In this document: piece by piece, positions 1 through 7,657 of the stretch
How positions within the stretch are numbered: position 1 is the stretch's first letter
Layout: every line of letters starts with the position of its first letter
Source of the DNA: Streptomyces sp. MZ04
GTDB lineage: Bacteria > Actinomycetota > Actinomycetes > Streptomycetales > Streptomycetaceae
NCBI RefSeq assembly: GCF_004684775.1
Contig: NZ_SRIC01000003.1
Span: forward strand, 39,121-103,120
Reading direction: 5' to 3'
DNA: 64,000 nt
Notes under the pieces: model-generated
The model's database searches: none
Seen by the model: only the letters and a program-made list of their open reading frames with translations
Told to the model about the DNA's origin: nothing
Position numbers and translations under genes: made by a program

Positions 1-492
1 CCCGGCGTGGGCCGCGTGCTGCTGCCCGATCCGCTCGCCGGCCGCGTCGCGGCCGCGCTGACCAGAGCCGTGTCCCTGAGCAACAGCGCACTGGCGAACG
101 CCGCGCTCTTCGGGGTCAACGCGGTGGAAGAGGCGTTGCTGTGGTGCGATACGCAGAATCCCCGCGGTGAGCGGATGGACCCGCGCCTCCTCGCCGTGCT
201 CGAGCACCTCAGCAATCGCTTGGCCGCCCCGCACACCGTCGGGTCCCTCGCGCGCGTCGCCGGACTGTCGCGGTCCCGGCTCTCCCGCCTGTTCACCGCG
301 CAGTTCGGGACGAGTGTCATGGCGCATGTCGAAGAGCGCCGCATGGCCGTGGCGTGCCGGCTGCTGCGCCTGTCGTCGCTTCCGGTGCGCGATGTCGCCC
401 GGCAGGTCGGCTACAACGACCCGCTCTACTTCTCCACGCGTTTCCGGCGCGCCCTGGGATGCTCTCCTTCGGCGTACCGCGACGGAGCCTGA
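1..492 (+). CDS. AraC-family transcriptional regulator, C-terminal part (5' end outside window)
   Basis: The frame is open from base 1, so this is the 3' part of a gene that starts upstream of the window. The last ~100 residues form an AraC/XylS double helix-turn-helix DNA-binding domain: the first unit is around LARVAGLSRSRLSRLF and the second carries the family signature VARQVGYNDPLYFSTRF followed by GCSPSAYR. The ~50 residues before it look like the end of a sensor domain, but too little is visible to name the ligand. A methionine codon is not needed at base 7; it is only the first ATG/GTG in the visible frame. Its target is unknown. The family assignment is secure. Confidence 0.88.
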   Translation, partial: PGVGRVLLPDPLAGRVAAALTRAVSLSNSALANAALFGVNAVEEALLWCDTQNPRGERMDPRLLAVLEHLSNRLAAPHTVGSLARVAGLSRSRLSRLFTAQFGTSVMAHVEERRMAVACRLLRLSSLPVRDVARQVGYNDPLYFSTRFRRALGCSPSAYRDGA

Positions 493-531
493 GCCGGGTC
501 GGGACCTGAGCCGGGGCGGCTTGAAATTCGT

Positions 532-560
532 GTGACTCCGGGATCCGGGCCCGCTACCGT
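532..560 (+). promoter_or_regulatory. Probable leaderless promoter of the alaRS-like transcription unit
   Basis: GTGACT (532-537), a 17-bp spacer and TACCGT (555-560) match the Streptomyces vegetative pattern (TTGAC-like, TAnnnT). The -10 hexamer ends 7 nt before an ATG at 568, the usual geometry of a leaderless transcript. The -35 is a 4/6 match, so the call rests mainly on the -10 spacing and on the leader structure downstream. Confidence 0.5.
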
Positions 561-567
561 CGCCCGT

Positions 568-636
568 ATGAACGTCACCGGCCCCAACACCACCGCGACC
601 GCGCGAGCGACCAGCTCGCCGGTTGCCGCCGCCTGA
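568..636 (+). CDS. Candidate leader peptide (22 codons) rich in Ala and Thr
   Basis: This short frame runs ATG to TGA with 22 sense codons. It contains six alanine and five threonine codons, including the run ACC ACC GCG ACC GCG CGA GCG ACC at 589-612, and it ends in three GCC alanine codons just before the stop. It sits 7 nt after a -10 hexamer and so would be translated from a leaderless message. It precedes a gene for an alanyl-tRNA-synthetase-like protein, and its second half lies inside the alternative RNA helices described in the next entry. The composition fits a peptide whose translation rate reports charged tRNA-Ala (or tRNA-Thr) levels. It is too short to have a likely function of its own. 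Confidence 0.5.
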   Translation: MNVTGPNTTATARATSSPVAAA

Positions 637-682
637 CGTACTCCCCCCTCTCCACCGGCGACCGGAAACGGTCCGCCGGTGG
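603..682 (+). promoter_or_regulatory. Candidate ribosome-mediated transcription attenuator
   Basis: Three RNA helices can be drawn. Hairpin 1:2 pairs 603-608 with 614-619, inside the leader peptide. A terminator-like hairpin pairs 652-660 with 674-682 (9 perfect bp), continues with 661-664/669-672, and is capped by a GAAA loop. An alternative helix pairs 619-628 (CCGGTTGCCG) with 656-665 (CGGCGACCGG) over 10 bp with one G-U; it uses the 5' arm of the terminator, so the two exclude each other. A ribosome stalled on the Ala/Thr codons at 589-612 would leave 619-628 free to form the antiterminator. A ribosome reaching the stop at 634 would cover it and let the terminator form. No U-tract follows the terminator, which is common in actinomycetes. 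Confidence 0.5.
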
Positions 683-760
683 TTCCGTGGCTCTCCCGCC
701 TGTGCCGCTGTGCGGACCGCGTCCGGTGCCTCCCCGCCGCGCACGCGAAGGAGCCACCCC

Positions 761-1927
761 ATGAACACCGACCACGTCATCCGTACGTTCGTCGAGTACT
801 TCGAGGACCGCGGTCACCGCCGGATCACCGGCTCGACACTGCTGCCACCGACCGGTGACCCGGTCCTGTTCACCACCTCGGGCATGCATCCCCTCACCCC
901 GTACCTGGAGGGGCGCCCACATCCGCTGGGCAGGCGGCTGGTCAATGTGCAGCGCTGTCTGCGCACCACGGACCTGGAGGAAATCGGCGACTCCACCCAT
1001 CTGACGGTCTTCGAGATGCTCGGCACCTGGTCGCTGGGCGACTACGAGGGCCCGCTGAGCCTCGACTGGGGTTACGGGCTGCTCACCGACGGATTCGGCA
1101 TCGATCCCGGTCTGCTGCACGCCACGGTCTTCGGCGGCGACGACCGGATCGGCCCGGACACCGCCTCCTCGGAGCTGTGGCAGGAACGCGGGGTGCCGGT
1201 GGAGCTCACCGTCGAGGACAACTGGTGGGACAACGGACCGACCGGCCCGTGCGGCCCCGACTCGGAGATCTTCATCTGGACCGGCGCCACCCCGCCCGAG
1301 TCGACGCCGACCGGCGACGACCGCTGGGTGGAGGTGTGGAACCACGTGATGATGCGTCACCGCCGCCTCGACGACGGCTCGCTCGTGCCGCTCCCGCAGC
1401 GCAACGTCGACACCGGGCTCGGCCTGGAACGGCTGGCCGCCGTGCTGCAGGGCCGGACGTCGGTGTTCGACTGCGACCTCTTCGATCCCTGGCGGCGTCT
1501 CGTGCCCGCCCTGTGGGAACTGGACGAACCGTCGCTGCGGCTGGTCTGCGACCACCTGCGCTCGGCCATGGTGGTGATCGGCGACGGGGTGCGCCCGGCC
1601 AACACCGGCCGCGGCTATGTGCTGCGCCGACTGGTACGCCGAGTGCTCACCGTGCTGTGGCGGGACGACCCTTCGCGCGGCCTCGGTGACCTGCCGGACG
1701 AACTCATCCTGCACACCCTGGACCACTTCCGTCAGGAAATGGACACCGACGACGTGCGCCGATCGCTGATCGAGGAGGAGCGCCGCTTCAGTCGACTCCT
1801 CGAGCGCGGCAGGCAGGTACTGGCCCGGCCCCGGTTCCGCGGCCCGCTGGACGACGAGGACTTCCACTACCTCCACGACACCCATGGTCTGCCGCGCGAC
1901 CTGGTCCTGAGCCTGCGTCCGGAGTGA
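761..1927 (+). CDS. Free-standing alanyl-tRNA synthetase-like protein (catalytic and tRNA-acceptor part only)
   Basis: The 388-residue product resembles the N-terminal aminoacylation half of class II AlaRS. A motif 2-like block lies at about 61-95 (VNVQRCLRTTDLEEIG, then FEMLGTWSLGDY), a motif 3-like block at about 215-230 (NVDTGLGLERLAAVLQ), and the tRNA-recognition signature CDHLRSAM followed by GRGYVLRRLVRR at about 263-294. Housekeeping AlaRS is roughly 890 residues; the editing and C-Ala domains are absent here. The start at 761 is chosen for the GAAGGAG ribosome site at 747-753. The gene follows the candidate attenuator. It could make Ala-tRNA as a backup enzyme, or charge another acceptor in a tailoring reaction; the sequence does not decide. 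Without an editing domain it would be expected to lack Ser/Gly proofreading. Confidence 0.85.
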   Translation: MNTDHVIRTFVEYFEDRGHRRITGSTLLPPTGDPVLFTTSGMHPLTPYLEGRPHPLGRRLVNVQRCLRTTDLEEIGDSTHLTVFEMLGTWSLGDYEGPLSLDWGYGLLTDGFGIDPGLLHATVFGGDDRIGPDTASSELWQERGVPVELTVEDNWWDNGPTGPCGPDSEIFIWTGATPPESTPTGDDRWVEVWNHVMMRHRRLDDGSLVPLPQRNVDTGLGLERLAAVLQGRTSVFDCDLFDPWRRLVPALWELDEPSLRLVCDHLRSAMVVIGDGVRPANTGRGYVLRRLVRRVLTVLWRDDPSRGLGDLPDELILHTLDHFRQEMDTDDVRRSLIEEERRFSRLLERGRQVLARPRFRGPLDDEDFHYLHDTHGLPRDLVLSLRPE

Positions 1928-2079
1928 TCGGGGGGCAGCCGGAGAGTGCGTACGGGGGCTGTCCCCAGGGGAGTTGGCCCGGCAGCCCGATGGTCCGATG
2001 CCGCACGCATTCCTAGCGTAGTGATCGATTTCTTCTGCCGATCCGGCAGTTCTTCCATCCAGTCGATCCAAGGAGCACG

Positions 2080-3606
2080 ATGCGCGTCGCCTCAGCAGTC
2101 ACCGCAGGCCTGGCCCTGGCCGGACTGCTCGCCGGCGGAGTGGCCGCCGCGGCCCTCCCCGACCCCTCCGAGCAGCCTCGCCCGCCGGTCGATTGGGGCC
2201 GCTGCTCCGCCGACCAGAAGGCGTTGAACGAGGCGGGGGCGCAGTGCGCGAAGGTGACCGTCCCGCTCGACCACGCCGACCCCGGCGGTCGTACGATCCA
2301 GATCGCGATCTCCCGCATCAAGGCGAAGTCGCCGGGCGAGCGGCGCGGCATCCTGCTCTCGAACCCCGGCGGCCCCGGCGGGACGGGCCTGGCCAACACC
2401 CTCGCCCTGCGCCCCGCGTTGAAGGACGTGGCGGACCGCTACGACCTGATCGGCTTCGACCCGCGCTTCCTCGGCGAGAGCACCCCCGTCACCTGCGGCA
2501 GGTCCCCGCGCCCGACGCCGCCCCCGGAGACCACCACCCCGCGCAAGGACTTCGAGGCCTCGGTACGTTCCGCGCGGGACACCGCACGCCGCTGCCAGGA
2601 GCACGGCGACAACGCCCGGTTGCTGCCCCACGCCTCGACCCGCAACGTCGCCCGCGACATGGACGCGATCCGGGCGGCACTGGGCGAGAGCACGCTCTCG
2701 TACTACGGAGTCTCGTACGGCGCCGACCTGGGCGCCGTCTACACCCAGCTCTTCCCGCGCCGGGCCGACCGGTTCGTCCTGGACTCCTCGACTGATCCGG
2801 CGGCCACGCAGTACGAGCTGTTCCAGCGGTCGGGCGCTCCCGCGGAGGCGGCCTTGGAGGGTCACATACGTTCGGACATACGGAAGTTGCTCGACCGGGC
2901 CGAGCGGCGCCCCATCACGGTCGACGGGCAGCGACTCAATGCCCCGCTACTGCGCATCGTGTTCAAGCAGCTCGTCCAACATGAGGAGAACACCCCACAA
3001 CTGGCCGATGTGGTAAGTGACGTGAAGAAGGCCGCCGCGGGCGAGCTCGACGAGCCGGGGCCCGCGCTCGCCGCGCTCCTGGAACTCCTCGCCTCGCCCG
3101 AGCTGGAGAGCAGCATGGTCGGCGGAGCGATCTTCATGTGCGGCGACGGGGGCTGGCCCGCGGGCGGCTGGCCGAAGAACCCGGAGACGTACTGGAAGAA
3201 CATGCAGCGCAGCCGCGTCACACAACCGGTCTTCGGTCCGTACGTCAACGGAATGATCGCCCCGTGTGCGTTCTGGGGAGCCGAGCCGAAGGAACCCGGC
3301 ACGAGGATCGGCAACGCCGTGCCCCTCCTGATGCTCCAGGCCCGATACGACAACAACGTCCCCTACGACGGTGCCCTCGCCCTGCACCGCAAGCTCACCG
3401 GCTCACGCCTGCTGACGGCCGACATCCGTTCGCACGGCGTCTACGCGCGCGGCAACGACGGCCTCACGCCCATCGCGTGCGCGGACCGGACCGTCAACGC
3501 CTATCTGCGCGACGGGAAGCTGCCCGCGACCGACCTCACCTGCCCCCGACCGACGGACAAGGCGGACAGGGCGGGCAAGGCCGAGAAGACCGAGGTGGAG
3601 CGATGA
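2080..3606 (+). CDS. Secreted alpha/beta-hydrolase, tripeptidyl aminopeptidase type
   Basis: The 508-residue product begins with a signal peptide (charged MR, then a long Ala/Leu/Gly core to about residue 25). It has the architecture of Streptomyces tripeptidyl aminopeptidases: an alpha/beta-hydrolase fold with the oxyanion region LLSNPGGPGG near 92-101, the nucleophile elbow YYGVSYGAD (Ser about 212), and a C-terminal TAP-like domain carrying the acid in ARYDNNVPYDGA and the histidine in RSHGVYARG. It is expected to clip tripeptides from proteins or small amides outside the cell. AAGGAG lies 6-7 nt before the ATG. Its stop overlaps the next start (ATGA), so the two genes are translationally coupled. 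The substrate is not predictable. Confidence 0.88.
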   Translation: MRVASAVTAGLALAGLLAGGVAAAALPDPSEQPRPPVDWGRCSADQKALNEAGAQCAKVTVPLDHADPGGRTIQIAISRIKAKSPGERRGILLSNPGGPGGTGLANTLALRPALKDVADRYDLIGFDPRFLGESTPVTCGRSPRPTPPPETTTPRKDFEASVRSARDTARRCQEHGDNARLLPHASTRNVARDMDAIRAALGESTLSYYGVSYGADLGAVYTQLFPRRADRFVLDSSTDPAATQYELFQRSGAPAEAALEGHIRSDIRKLLDRAERRPITVDGQRLNAPLLRIVFKQLVQHEENTPQLADVVSDVKKAAAGELDEPGPALAALLELLASPELESSMVGGAIFMCGDGGWPAGGWPKNPETYWKNMQRSRVTQPVFGPYVNGMIAPCAFWGAEPKEPGTRIGNAVPLLMLQARYDNNVPYDGALALHRKLTGSRLLTADIRSHGVYARGNDGLTPIACADRTVNAYLRDGKLPATDLTCPRPTDKADRAGKAEKTEVER

Positions 3607-4691
3607 AGGCGAACACTTCGACGATCAGCAGGCGCACCGGCCTGACAGCCACCGCGGCGGCGCTGCTCGCGGGAGTGTCGGGCGCCCCCGGGGCAACGGC
3701 GTCGCAGCGCACACCCCACGCGGCCTCTTCGCTCCAGAAGGACGTAGACGCGATCCGCGCCGCCGGAGTGTCCGGCATCCTCGCCGAGGTGCAGGGCGCG
3801 CACGGCCGTACGAGCGCCCGTGCGGGCGTCGCCGATCTCGCGGCGAAGGGGCCGGTGCCCTGGGGCGCGTACTACCGCATCGGCAGTGACACCAAGACCG
3901 TCACCGCCACCGTCGTACTCCAACTCGTCGGCGAGGGACGGCTGAAGCTCACCGACACGGTCGACCGATGGCTGCCCGGAGCGGTCCGGGGGCACGGCAA
4001 CGACGGCCGCCGCATCACCGTCACCAACCTGCTGCGGCAGACCAGCGGCCTGAACGACTACTTCGCCGCAGGCGCCGGCGACCTCACCCCGGCGAGCTAC
4101 CGCCGCCACCGCTTCCGCTCGCAGACGCCCGCCGAACAGCTGACGGCCGGACACCCCTGGGCGCAAGAGGTCCACGAGCGGATCATCGAACCCCTCGGCC
4201 TGCGCCACACCCTCATCCCCGGCACCTCCTCGTACGTACCGGGGCCGACGGCCACCGCGTACACATACTTCCCCGGCGACTCGCGGCCGGCCGACACGAC
4301 CCTCAACTCCGGAGGAGGAGCGGACGGCGGAATCATCACGACGCCACACGACCACGGTGTCTTTCTGCGCGCCCTGATGAGCGGCCGACTGGTGCGCCCG
4401 GCGCAGTTGGCGGCGATGAAACAGACCGTACCGGCCGCCGATCTGATCCCCGTGCCCGGTGTCCGCTACGGCCTGGGCATCGCCTGGCGGCCGGTGGCCG
4501 GGCGCGACGACGGCATCTGGTTCCACGGCGGGACCAGCCTCGGCTGTGTCTCCGAGTGTGGTGTGACCCCGGACGGCTCCATGGCCGTGACCAGCGCGGC
4601 CTTCACTCTCAGGCTCGGAGGGCCGCAGGCCGCGCGGACGCTGCGGATGGTCGATTCGGCGCTTCGTGCGGGCTCCGGGGGAAGCCGGTGA
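3603..4691 (+). CDS. Secreted serine hydrolase (class C beta-lactamase/DD-peptidase family) with a missing YxN segment
   Basis: The 362-residue product has a signal sequence (SRRTGLTATAAALLAG, possibly Tat-type) and the fold markers of the beta-lactamase/D-Ala-D-Ala carboxypeptidase family. The nucleophile SxxK is RIGSDTKTVTA at about 94-104, and the KTG-box equivalent is FHGGTSLG near 305. The family normally has a YSN motif about 90-110 residues after SxxK. Here the chain jumps from PAEQLTAGHP straight into WAQEVHERIIEPLGL, where relatives carry about 30 further residues with that motif. The reading frame is kept. It is coupled to the upstream hydrolase by an ATGA overlap. Catalysis is doubtful; a binding role or simple decay are both possible. 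Confidence 0.78.
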   Translation: MKANTSTISRRTGLTATAAALLAGVSGAPGATASQRTPHAASSLQKDVDAIRAAGVSGILAEVQGAHGRTSARAGVADLAAKGPVPWGAYYRIGSDTKTVTATVVLQLVGEGRLKLTDTVDRWLPGAVRGHGNDGRRITVTNLLRQTSGLNDYFAAGAGDLTPASYRRHRFRSQTPAEQLTAGHPWAQEVHERIIEPLGLRHTLIPGTSSYVPGPTATAYTYFPGDSRPADTTLNSGGGADGGIITTPHDHGVFLRALMSGRLVRPAQLAAMKQTVPAADLIPVPGVRYGLGIAWRPVAGRDDGIWFHGGTSLGCVSECGVTPDGSMAVTSAAFTLRLGGPQAARTLRMVDSALRAGSGGSR

Positions 4692-4772
4692 ACATGGGCG
4701 TCCCTGGGTGAACATGCGGGGTTTCGGGTGTGTCCGTTTCTGCCGTGATCTGACGCTCCGTAGTTTCGAGGT

Positions 4773-6545
4773 GTGACCGACACTTCGATCTCCGTATCTC
4801 TGTTCAAGCGCACCGCCATCACCTGTGCGGCCGCCGCCGTGGGGCTCACCCTGTGCGTCCCCGCCGGCTCCGCCACGGCTTCCGCGGGCGATTCCGCGCC
4901 CGGCAGGGCCGATGGCGTGCCCGTGCAGCTCCTGGCGCTCAACGACCTGCACGGCAACCTGGATCCCGTCGACGGCCCGGCCGGCCGTGTGGAGCGCGGG
5001 GGAGGGGGCGGCCTGCAGGCGGGCGGGCTGCCTCAGCTCGCCACGCTGATGAAGGAGGCCCGGAGTGCCGGGCCGAACTCCCTCACGGTGGGCGCGGGCG
5101 ACATGATCGGCGGCAGTCCGCTGCTGTCCGCGCTCTTCCACGACGAGCCGACGATCCACGCCCTGGAGCAGCTCGGGCTCGACGCCAGCTCGGTCGGCAA
5201 CCACGAGTTCGACGAAGGGCCGGACGAACTGCGGCGCATCGCCGACGGCGGCTGCCACCCGGAGGACGGCTGCGCTCCCGGCGGCGACTACGACGGCACG
5301 GACTTCCCCTACCTCGCCGCCAACGTGACCCGTGAGGGCAGTTCGTCGCCACTGCTGCGGCCCTACACCGTCAAGACGCTGCCCGGCGGGCAGCGGATCG
5401 GATTCATCGGCCTCGTCACCAAGGAGGCGCCCGGGTCGATCAACGCCTCGCAGATCCGCGACGTGGAGTTCCATGACGAACTGGCGGTCATCAAACGCTA
5501 TTCGAGCGAACTCAAGCAGCGTGGGGTCGAGGCGCAGGTCCTCCTGATCCATGAGGGCGAGGCCGCGAACGGAGTGGCCGGCAAGGGGGATTGCGACGCC
5601 GATGGCCCCGGGTCCCGACTGCGCGGGCGGATCAAGGAGATCGCCGAGGGGACGCCGAGCGCGGTCGACGTCGTCGTCACCGGCCACTCGCACGACTCGT
5701 TCGAATGTACGGTCACCGACCCCGCGGGCGAGCCGCGCATGGTCACCCAGGCCGACTCCTTCGGCCGTTCCTTCACCGATCTGCGCTTCGGCCTCGACGG
5801 GACCGGAGACGTCATCCGCAAGTCGGTCCGGGCGAGGAATCACGTCGTACCCGTCGACACCCCGAAGCAGCCCGCGATGACGAAACTCGTCGAGACCTGG
5901 CGCAAGCGCTCGGAGGCCGCCGCCGATCGGACCGTCGGCTACATCTCCGCCGACTTGCCCGGCCGCGGCTCCACGGAGCGCGAGACGCCGCTCGGCAGTC
6001 TGCTCACCGACGCCCAGGTGGAGGCCACCCGCGGCTACAAGGCCGAGGTGGCCTTCCTCAATCCCGGCGGCATGCGCGCCGACCTCGTACACAAGGGCGA
6101 CGGGAAGGTCACCTACGCCGACGCGTACCGCACCCAGCCCTTCGACAACCCGCTGTGGACGATGACGCTCACCGGTGAGCAGCTGATCGACGTCCTGAAG
6201 GAGCAGGTCAGCGGCGAGAACGCCGGCGCCCCGCGCTTCCTGCAGCTCTCCTCGGCGCTCAGCTACTCGGTCGACATGAGCCGCGCCGGAGCCGACCGAC
6301 TGCTCGCGGGTACCGTCAGGGTCGACGGCCGGCAGGTGCAGCCCACGGACACCTACCGCGTCACCGTCAACGACTTCCTCGCCAACGGCGGAAACGGATT
6401 CAGTACGTTCACGAAGGGCACGGACCGCGAAGGCGGCGACGTCACCGACCTCGAGGCGATGATCGGCTACCTGAAGGACAACTCCGCCGCGGACGCCCCG
6501 CTCGCCCCTCCGACATCGGGGCGGATCACCTTCCTCGGGGAGTGA
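4773..6545 (+). CDS. Secreted bifunctional metallophosphatase / 5'-nucleotidase
   Basis: The 590-residue product has a signal peptide (ending near ATASA) and the two-domain 5'-nucleotidase layout. The N-terminal calcineurin-like metallophosphoesterase carries the metal-binding motifs LNDLHGNL, GAGDMIGG, VGNHEFDEG and VTGHSHDSFE. The C-terminal 5_nucleotid_C domain spans roughly residues 370-560 and includes FLNPGGMRAD and FLANGGNGF, typical of substrate-stacking and linker regions. It should hydrolyse extracellular nucleotides to nucleoside and phosphate. The GTG start lies 6 nt after a TAGTTT -10 hexamer (4761-4766), so the message is probably leaderless. A Cys-containing insert (GGCHPEDGCAPGG) may form a disulfide loop. 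Confidence 0.9.
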   Translation: MTDTSISVSLFKRTAITCAAAAVGLTLCVPAGSATASAGDSAPGRADGVPVQLLALNDLHGNLDPVDGPAGRVERGGGGGLQAGGLPQLATLMKEARSAGPNSLTVGAGDMIGGSPLLSALFHDEPTIHALEQLGLDASSVGNHEFDEGPDELRRIADGGCHPEDGCAPGGDYDGTDFPYLAANVTREGSSSPLLRPYTVKTLPGGQRIGFIGLVTKEAPGSINASQIRDVEFHDELAVIKRYSSELKQRGVEAQVLLIHEGEAANGVAGKGDCDADGPGSRLRGRIKEIAEGTPSAVDVVVTGHSHDSFECTVTDPAGEPRMVTQADSFGRSFTDLRFGLDGTGDVIRKSVRARNHVVPVDTPKQPAMTKLVETWRKRSEAAADRTVGYISADLPGRGSTERETPLGSLLTDAQVEATRGYKAEVAFLNPGGMRADLVHKGDGKVTYADAYRTQPFDNPLWTMTLTGEQLIDVLKEQVSGENAGAPRFLQLSSALSYSVDMSRAGADRLLAGTVRVDGRQVQPTDTYRVTVNDFLANGGNGFSTFTKGTDREGGDVTDLEAMIGYLKDNSAADAPLAPPTSGRITFLGE

Positions 6546-6546
6546 C

Positions 6547-6579
6547 CTGACCTTTACCGGGACCCTGCCAGTAGGTCAG
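6547..6579. terminator. Weak convergent hairpin
   Basis: CTGACCT at 6547-6553 can pair with AGGTCAG at 6573-6579 across a 19-nt loop, between the convergent nucleotidase and WYL-regulator genes. The stem is short and overlaps the stop codon of the leftward gene, so this is only a tentative bidirectional terminator. Confidence 0.25.
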
Positions 6580-7553
6580 CCTGCCCCGTACCTTCTGGCG
6601 AGTGCGTCGACCGTGTCGGCCATCGCCCGGCGCAGCTCCGCGGGCTCGACGACCTCGACGTCGACACCGAGCCGCAGCAGCTCACCGCACGCGTGGCCGG
6701 TGCTCTCGGTCGGGATGACCGCCTCGACCCATCCGTCGTCGCCGACGGGGGTCGCGGTGGCGTCGACCGCCCGCACCACCTCCGGGGGAAGGTTGTCCGG
6801 CAGGCGTCGGCGACCCCGCCCGGAGAGACGAATGGTGGCCGTGCCGGTGAAGCGGCGCTTCTGGAAGTCGTCGAGGTACGAGGTCCAGTAAGCGGCCAGG
6901 TCGAAGTCCGGCGGCCTGTCGAACTGTTCGTCACCCGGCACCGCGTCCAGGACCTGAGTGACCCGGTACGTCGCGACCTTGTTCTCCGTGGCGGCCACGA
7001 GGTACCAGACGCCGGACTTGAGAACCAGGCCGTAGGGGCGAAGGCGACGCCGCACCTCCTGCGGTGCGCGCCAGCGGCGGTAACGCACCTCCACCACACT
7101 CCGGGTGAGCACCGCGTCGGCGAACAAGGTGAGATACGGCGTCTGTTCGGGCTCCCGGTACCAGGCCGGAGCGTCCAGGTGGAACACCGCCGCGGTCCGC
7201 GCAGCCTCCTCGCGCAGCCCGGCAGGCAACGCGGCTAGCAGTTTCAGCCGCGCCGCCGTCACCTCCGCCGCCAGCCCCAAGTCGGCTGCGGGGCCCGGCA
7301 GTCCGGCGAACAACAGCGCCCGTGCCTCGCCCTGGCTCATCCCGGTCAGCCGGGTGCGATAGCCGTCGAGCAACTGATAGCCGCCTCCGCGGCCCGGCTC
7401 CGCGTACACGGGAACTCCGGCGTCCTGCAGACGCACCACATCACGGTAGGCGGTGCGCACGGACACCCCCAGCTCGTCGGCGATCACTCGCGCGGACACA
7501 CGGCCACGTGATTGCAGCAACAGCAGTACCGACAACAGTCGACCAGCGGACAT
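6576..7553 (-). CDS. WYL-domain transcriptional regulator (HTH_11 + WYL, YafY type)
   Basis: The product is 325 residues when read from the ATG at 7553, which has GGGGAG about 8 nt upstream; a longer frame from 7592 lacks a site. Residues 1-55 form a DeoR-like winged helix-turn-helix (GRVSARVIADELGVSVRTAYRD, with the recognition helix around VSVRTAYRD). A WYL domain follows near residues 140-215 and contains GVWYLVAATEN. A C-terminal WCX extension ends the protein. WYL domains bind small ligands or nucleic acid and control adjacent genes in many bacteria. The divergent neighbour encodes a NIPSNAP protein, the likely target. The shared 104-bp gap holds two CCTGACA repeats 11 bp apart and a GTCAGCTGAC palindrome. 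Confidence 0.88.
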   Translation of the reverse strand: MSAGRLLSVLLLLQSRGRVSARVIADELGVSVRTAYRDVVRLQDAGVPVYAEPGRGGGYQLLDGYRTRLTGMSQGEARALLFAGLPGPAADLGLAAEVTAARLKLLAALPAGLREEAARTAAVFHLDAPAWYREPEQTPYLTLFADAVLTRSVVEVRYRRWRAPQEVRRRLRPYGLVLKSGVWYLVAATENKVATYRVTQVLDAVPGDEQFDRPPDFDLAAYWTSYLDDFQKRRFTGTATIRLSGRGRRRLPDNLPPEVVRAVDATATPVGDDGWVEAVIPTESTGHACGELLRLGVDVEVVEPAELRRAMADTVDALARRYGAG

Positions 7554-7574
7554 GGGCACATTCTCCCCGGAAAC

Positions 7575-7616
7575 CCTGACAGCCCCTGACACGCGGCCGC
7601 CGTAGCGTCAGCTGAC
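7575..7616. promoter_or_regulatory. Candidate operator between the WYL regulator and the NIPSNAP gene
   Basis: CCTGACA occurs at 7575-7581 and 7586-7592, an 11-bp period (one helical turn), and the perfect palindrome GTCAGCTGAC lies at 7607-7616. A TAGCGT -10-like hexamer (7603-7608) overlaps the palindrome. This arrangement suits control of the divergent pair by the WYL protein, but no footprint-type evidence is available. Confidence 0.35.
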
Positions 7617-7657
7617 TCGTAGTCCCGAAGAAGACAACTGAAACAGGAGCCCGCAGC

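Noticed and set aside
575..2071. Long minus-strand open frame opposite the alaRS-like gene
   Set aside because: High-GC antisense frames are long by codon bias; this one is Gln/Val/Arg-rich without family motifs, and the plus strand encodes clear AlaRS motifs.
3501..6092. 863-codon minus-strand frame across three plus-strand genes
   Set aside because: It crosses three genes with recognisable products and ribosome sites; its own sequence has no domain.
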